From the NCBI GenBank assembly GCA_002189035.1, contig NEEC01000238.1, positions 1 to 42,883 of the forward strand: 42,883 bases of DNA. Reading direction: 5' to 3'. Source of the stretch: Utricularia gibba (taxonomy: Eukaryota; Streptophyta; Magnoliopsida; Lamiales; Lentibulariaceae). A program made the translations under genes and the position numbers. A model generated the notes under the pieces. The model was not told the origin of the DNA. It ran no database searches and saw only the letters and a program-made list of their open reading frames with translations. This document shows, piece by piece, positions 37,601-42,883 of this stretch (position 1 is its first letter; each line of letters opens with the position of its first letter).

Positions 37601-39491
37601 ACCGTTGCCCCACGAGAGCGCCTTATCAAATATAAAGCATGCGGTTGAGAAAACCATTTTGGGTGCTCATGAAATCCTAACTTCAATAACTGCATCACGA
37701 TTTTCGTCGAGTAGGACCCGATGTGGCAAAGAGTCAGACCGAACCTTGGGTCAGAACGAAGTTCACAACGACATCACCCGCCCAAAAACGACAAGCTTTT
37801 CCTTGAGAAAACAATGTAGGCAGCCTATTAAAACCCAACGTTAATAATGCATCAAGTTTTTTGCCGAGCTACAAATGACTATGGGCCCGAGCTCGACTCG
37901 ACCTCCTGCTCGATACCGTTGCCCCACGAGAGCGCCTCCTCAAATATAAAGCATGCGGTTGAGAAAACCATTTTGGGTGCTCATGAATCCTAACTTCAAT
38001 AACTGCATCACGATTTTCGTCGAGTAGGACCCGATGTGGCAAAGGAGTCAGACAGAACCTTGGTCAGAACGAAGTTCCAACGACATCACCCGCCAGAAAC
38101 GACAAGCTTTTCCTTGAGAAACTATGTAGGCAGCCTAACCGAACGTTAATAAATGCATCAATTTTTTTGCCGGGCTACAAATGACTCTGGGCCGAGCTCG
38201 ACTCGACCTCCTGCTCGATACCGTTGCCCCACGAGAGCGCCTTATCAAATATAAAGCATGCGGTTGAGAAAAATTTGGGTGCTCATGAAATCCTAACTTC
38301 AATAACTGCATCACGATTTTCGTCGAGTAGGACCAGATTTGGCAAAGGAGTCAGACCGAACCTTGGGTCAGAACGAAGTTCACAACGACATCACCCGCCA
38401 AAAACGAAAGCTTTTCCTTGAGAAACATGTAGGCAGCCTATTAAAACCAACGTTAATAAATGCATCAAGTTTTTTTGCCGAGCTACAAATGACTATGGGC
38501 CCGAGCTCGACTCGACCTCCTGCTCGATACCGTTGCCCCACGAGAGCCTTATCAAATATAAAGCATGCGCGTTGAGAAAACATTTTGGGTGCTCATGAAA
38601 TCCTAACTTCAATAACTGCATCACGATTTTCGTCGAGTAGGACCCGATGTGGCAAAGGAGTCAGACCGAACCTTGGGTCAGAACGAAGTTCCCAACGACA
38701 TCACCCGCCCAAACGACAAGCTTTTCCTTGAGAAACTATGTAGGCAGCCTAATAAAACCAACGTTAATAAATGCATCAATTTTTTTGCCGGGCTACAAAT
38801 GACTCTGGGCCCGAGCTCGACTCGACCTCCTGCTCGATACCGTTGCCCCACGAGAGCGCCTTATCAAATATAAAGCATGCGGTTGAGAAAACCATTTTGG
38901 GTGCTCATGAAATCCTAACTTCAATAACTGCATCACGATTTTCGTCGAGTAGGACCCGATGTGGCAAAGGAGTCAGACCGAACCTTGGGTCAGAACGAAG
39001 TTCACAACGACATCACCCGCCCAAAAACGACAAGCTTTTCCTTGAGAAACCATGTAGGCAGCCTTAAAACCAACGTTAATAAATGCATCAAGTTTTTTGC
39101 CGAGCTACAAATGACTATGGGCCCGAGCTCGACTCGACCTCCTGCTCGATACCGTTGCCCCACGAGAGCGCCTTATCAAATATAAAGCATGCGGTTGAGA
39201 AAACCATTTTGGGTGCTCATGAATCCTAACTTCAATAACTGCATCACGATTTTCGTCGAGTAGGACCCGATGTGGCAAAGGAGTCAGACAGAACCTTGGT
39301 CAGAACGAAGTTCCCAACGACATCACCCGCCAGAAACGACAAGCTTTTCCTTGAGAAACTATGTAGGCAGCCTAATAAAGCCGAACGTTAATAAATGCAT
39401 CATTTTTCCGGGCTACAAATGACTCTGGGCCGAGCTCGACTCGACCTCCTGCTCGATACCGTTGCCCCACGAGAGCGCCTTCAAATATAAA

Positions 39492-39808
39492 GCATGCGGT
39501 TGAGAAAACCATTTTGGGTGCTCATGAAATCCTAACTTCAATAACTGCATCACGATTTTCGTCGAGTAGGACCCGATGTGGCAAAGGAGTCAGACCGAAC
39601 CTTGGGTCAGAACGAAGTTCACAACGACATCACCCGCCCAAAAACGACAAGCTTTTCCTTGAGAAAACTATGTAGGCAGCTATTAAAACCCAACGTTAAT
39701 TAAATGCATCAAGTTTTTTTGCCGAGCTACAAATGACTCTGGGCCCGAGCTCGACTCGACCTCCTGCTCGATACCGTTGCCCCACGAGAGCGCCTCCTCA
39801 AATATAAA
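39492..39808 (+). repeat. Longest satellite unit (317 bp)
   Basis: A B' unit with GTTAATTAAATGCATC instead of GTTAATAAATGCATC, seven Ts, AACTATGTAGG, and CTCTGGG in place of CTATGGG. The extra T creating TTAATTAA is shared with unit 41974 (near 42174), which suggests a common origin of these two units. Confidence 0.7.
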
Positions 39809-40118
39809 GCATGCGGTTGAGAAAACCATTTTGGGTGCTCATGAATCCTAACTTCAATAACTGCATCACGATTTTCGTCGAGTAGGACCCGATGTGGCAA
39901 AGGAGTCAGACCGAACCTTGGGTCAGAACGAAGTTCCAACGACATCACCCGCCAGAAACGACAAGCTTTTCCTTGAGAAACTATGTAGGCAGCCTAATAA
40001 AGCCGAACGTTAATAAATGCATCAATTTTTTGCCGGGCTACAAATGACTCTGGGCCGAGCTCGACTCGACCTCCTGCTCGATACCGTTGCCCCACGAGAG
40101 CGCCTTATCAAATATAAA
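39809..40118 (+). repeat. Representative type C unit
   Basis: 310 bp. It has GGTTGAG, GAATCC, CCCGATGTGG, GGAGTCAG, CCTTGGGTC, TTCCAACGAC, CCGCCAGAAACG, ACTATGTAGG, AATAAAGCCGAACG, CATCAA plus six Ts, GCCGGGC, CTCTGGG, TGCTCGAT, GTTGCCCC and GCGCCTTATC. A subset of C units in block III instead carries GACATCC and ACAGAACC. Confidence 0.85.
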
Positions 40119-42588
40119 GCATGCGGTTGAGAAAACCATTTTGGGTGCTCATGAAATCCTAACTTCAATAACTGCATCACGATTTTCGTCGAGTAGGACC
40201 CGATGTGGCAAAGGAGACAGACCGAACCTTGGTCAGAACGAAGTTCACAACGACATCACCCGCCCAAAAACGACAAGCTTTTCCTTGAGAAAACATGTAG
40301 GCAGCTATTAAACCCAACGTTAATAATGCATCAAGTTTTTTGCCGAGCTACAAATGACTATGGGCCCGAGCTCGACTCGACCTCCTGCTCGATACCGTTG
40401 CCCCACGAGAGCGCTTCAAATATAAAGCATGCGGTTGAGAAAACCATTTTGGGTGCTCATGAATCCTAACTTCAATAACTGCATCACGATTTTCGTCGAG
40501 TAGGACCCGATGTGGCAAAGGAGTCAGACCGAACCTTGGGTCAGAACGAAGTTCCAACGACATCACCCGCCAGAAACGACAAGCTTTTCCTTGAGAAACT
40601 ATGTAGGCAGCCTAATAAAGCCAACGTTAATAAATGCATCAATTTTTTGCCGGCTACAAATGACTCTGGGCCCGAGCTCGACTCGACCTCTGCTCGATAC
40701 CGTTGCCCCACGAGAGCGCCTTATCAAATATAAAGCATGCGGTTGAGAAAACCATTTTGGGTGCTCATGAAATCCTAACTTCAATAACTGCATCACGATT
40801 TTCGTCGAGTAGGACCCGATGTGGCAAAGGAGTCAGACCGAACTTGGTCAGAACGAAGTTCCACAACGACATCACCCGCCCAAAAACGACAAGCTTTTCC
40901 TTGAGAAACAATGTAGGCAGCCTATTAAAACCCAACGTTAATAAATGCATCAAGTTTTTTGCCGAGCTACAAATGACTATGGGCCCGAGCTCGACTCGAC
41001 CTCCTGCTCGATACCGTTGCCCCACGAGAGCGCCTCAAATATAAAGCATGCGGTTGAGAAAACCATTTTGGGTGCTCATGACATCCTAACTTCAATAACT
41101 GCATCACGATTTTCGTCGAGTAGGACCCGATGTGGCAAAGGAGTCAGACCGAACCTTGGTCAGAACGAAGTTCCCAACGACATCACCCGCCAGAAACGAC
41201 AAGCTTTTCCTTGAGAAACTATGTAGGCAGCCTAATAAACCAACGTTAATAAATGCATCAATTTTTTTGCCGGGCTACAAATGACTCTGGGCCGAGCTCG
41301 ACTCGACCTCCTGCTCGATACCGTTGCCCCACGAGAGTGCCTTATCAAATATAAAGCATGCGGTTGAGAAAACCATTTTGGGTGCTCATGAAATCCTAAC
41401 TTCAATAACTGCATCACGATTTTCGTCGAGTAGGACCGATTGGCAAAGGAGACAGACCGAACCTTGGGTCAGAACGAAGTTCACAACGAATCACCCGCCC
41501 AAAAACGACAAGCTTTTCCTTGAGAAAACAATGTAGGCGCTATTAAACCCAACGTTAATAATGCATCAAGTTTTTTGCCGAGCTACAAATGACTATGGGC
41601 CCGAGCTCGACTCGACCTCCTGCTCGATACCGTTGCCCCACGAGAGCGCCTCCTCAAATATAAAGCATGCGGTTGAGAAAACCATTTTGGGTGCTCATGA
41701 CATCCTAACTTCAATAACTGCATCACGATTTTCGTCGAGTAGGACCCGATGTGGCAAAGGAGTCAGACAGAACCTTGGGTCCGAACGAAGTTCCAACGAC
41801 ATCACCCGCCAGAAACGACAAGCTTTTCCTTGAGAAACTATGTAGGCAGCCTAATAAAGCCGAACGTTAATAAATGCATCAATTTTTTGCGGGCTACAAA
41901 TGACTCTGGGCCCGAGCTCGACTCGACCTCCTGCTCGATACCGTTGCCCCACGAGAGCGCCTTCAAATATAAAGCATGCGGTTGAGAAAACCATTTTGGG
42001 TGCTCATGAAATCCTAACTTCAATAACTGCATCACGATTTTCGTCGAGTAGGACCCGATGTGGCAAAGGAGTCAGACCGAACCTTGGGTCAGAACGAAGT
42101 TCCAACGACATCACCCGCCCAGAAAACGACAAGCTTTTCCTTGAGAAAATGTAGGCGCTATAAAACCAACGTTAATTAAATGCATCAAGTTTTTTGCCGG
42201 CTACAAATGACTATGGGCCGAGCTCGACTCGACCTCCTGCTCGATACCGTTGCCCCACGAGAGCCTCCTCAAATATAAAGCATGCGGTTGAGAAAACCAT
42301 TTTGGGTGCTCATGAATCCTAACTTCAATAACTGCATCACGATTTTCGTCGAGTAGGACCCGATGTGCAAAGGAGTCAGACCGAACCTTGGTCGAACGAA
42401 GTTCCCAACGACATCACCCGCCCAGAAACGACAAGCTTTTCCTTGAGAAACTATGTAGGCAGCCTAATAACCGAACGTTAATAAATGCATCAATTTTTTT
42501 GCCGGGCTACAAATGACTCTGGGCCGAGCTCGACTCGACCTCCTTGCTCGATACCGTTGCCCCACGAGAGCGCCTCCTCAAATATAAA

Positions 42589-42883
42589 GCATGCGGTTGA
42601 GAAAACATTTTGGGTGCTCATGAAATCCTAACTTCAATAACTGCATCACGATTTTCGTCGAGTAGGACCAGATTGGCAAAGGAGACAGACCGAACCTTGG
42701 GTCAGAACGAAGTTCACAACGACATCACCCGCCCAAAAACGACAAGCTTTTCCTTGAGAAAACCATTTAGGCAGCCTATTAAAACCAACGTTAATAAATG
42801 CATCAAGTTTTTGCCGAGCTACAAATGACTATGGGCCCGAGCTCGACTCGACCTCCTACTCGATACCGTTGCCCCACGAGAGC
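42589..42883 (+). repeat. Right-edge satellite unit, truncated
   Basis: 295 bp present, ending in CCACGAGAGC before the expected TTATCAAATATAAA end. It occupies a B' slot but has B states: CCAGATT, GGAGACAG, CCATTTAGG, TACTCGAT. The array continues to the right of the window, and the B'-C block may be giving way to a different arrangement here. Confidence 0.85.

Larger units (their letters stand above)
25919..42588 (+). repeat. Block III: 27 consecutive B'-C dimers
   Basis: Fifty-four units alternate strictly. B' starts: 25919 26524 27138 27762 28375 28999 29612 30232 30851 31467 32089 32701 33321 33937 34551 35173 35791 36398 37021 37637 38256 38875 39492 40119 40735 41356 41974. C starts: 26229 26830 27451 28074 28690 29306 29922 30543 31163 31779 32399 33013 33630 34244 34863 35480 36100 36712 37334 37951 38563 39187 39809 40427 41046 41665 42280. 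The mean dimer is about 617 bp (16,670 / 27). B' has TTCACAAC, usually TAGGCAGCTATT, CAAG plus T tract, GCCGAGC and CTATGGG; C has TTCC(C)AAC, ACTATGTAGG, AATAAAGCCGAACG, CAA plus T tract, GCCGGGC and CTCTGGG. Exceptions are 28375 (B-like) and a few blends (35791, 41974). Confidence 0.9.
1..42883 (+). repeat. Tandem satellite array, ~309-bp unit, 139 units
   Basis: The entire window is a single head-to-tail tandem array. GCATGC followed by GGTTGAG or GATTGA recurs about every 309 bp. I located 137 complete units with starts from 308 to 42280 plus a partial unit at each edge; lengths run from about 288 to 317 bp. Every unit carries, in order: GCATGC, TTTTGGGTGCTCATGA, an invariant 42-bp core, CAGAACGAAGTTC, a HindIII site (AAGCTT), GTTAATAAATGCATCA, a T tract, GAGC(T/C)CGACTCGAC and CACGAGAG or CACTAGAG. 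All units have the same orientation. GC is about 46% by hand count of unit 27762-28073. No unique DNA, transposon or inversion interrupts it. This is eukaryotic satellite DNA, probably centromeric, pericentromeric or other heterochromatin. I do not recognise the family or species. Confidence 0.98.

Noticed and set aside
1-42883. Many open reading frames of 60-165 codons on both strands with recurring peptides (for example TSITASRFSSSRT on + and DENRDAVIEVRI on -)
   Set aside because: They are the same unit translated again and again. The unit length is not held to a multiple of three and indels break every frame. Overlapping frames on both strands are equally open. No start context, domain or codon pattern supports coding.
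1-42883. CRISPR array
   Set aside because: There are no unique spacers between short repeats; the whole ~309-bp unit is repetitive.
1-42883. LTR retrotransposon or transposon-derived tandem repeat
   Set aside because: No terminal repeats, target-site duplications, primer-binding or polypurine sites, or protein remnants were seen. An ancient origin from a transposon fragment cannot be excluded.
1-42883. rDNA spacer sub-repeats
   Set aside because: No rRNA gene sequence or promoter is present anywhere in the window, and the array has no unique flank. 43 kb would be long for spacer sub-repeats.
1-42883. Telomeric repeats within or at the edge of the array
   Set aside because: No run of TTTAGGG, TTAGGG or TTAGG type repeats was seen; both edges end inside a satellite unit.
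1-42883. Random long-read sequencing error as the sole source of the indels
   Set aside because: Random error would also damage the 42-bp core, which is intact in all but one unit; the losses sit at positions where unit types differ.

Overview
The whole window is one uninterrupted head-to-tail satellite DNA array. I see no gene, RNA gene, transposon, CRISPR array or unique flank on either strand. Using the GCATGC site as a ruler, I count 137 complete units (starts 308 to 42280) and a partial unit at each edge. The mean length is about 308.6 bp (42,281 bp / 137) and the range is roughly 288-317 bp. All units point the same way. This is the architecture of constitutive heterochromatin in a eukaryote, such as a centromere, pericentromere, subtelomere or knob. 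A plant is plausible, but I do not recognise the family, so species and chromosomal position are not assigned.

The array is organised at several scales. (1) Each ~309-bp unit is itself an old, diverged duplication of a ~156-bp element. In unit 27762-28073, positions 27803-27835 and 27959-27991 match at 26 of 33 bases without gaps, exactly 156 bp apart. (2) Full units fall into four recognisable types, called A, B, B' and C here. (3) The types are arranged in higher-order repeats. 308-8620 is a mixed block. 8621-25300 is mainly an A-B dimer (~620 bp) broken by C units and B'-C pairs. 25301-25918 is a two-unit transition. 25919-42588 is a strictly alternating B'-C dimer, 27 copies at a mean of about 617 bp.

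One 42-bp segment of the first half-unit is effectively invariant across the array, apart from one 2-bp loss near 7783. Elsewhere most differences between units are small deletions at the positions that distinguish the types. That pattern suggests either unusual conversion between unit types or, more likely, consensus dropout during assembly polishing, so fine-scale indels should not be trusted. Open reading frames up to about 165 codons occur by chance of composition and repetition and are not treated as genes.
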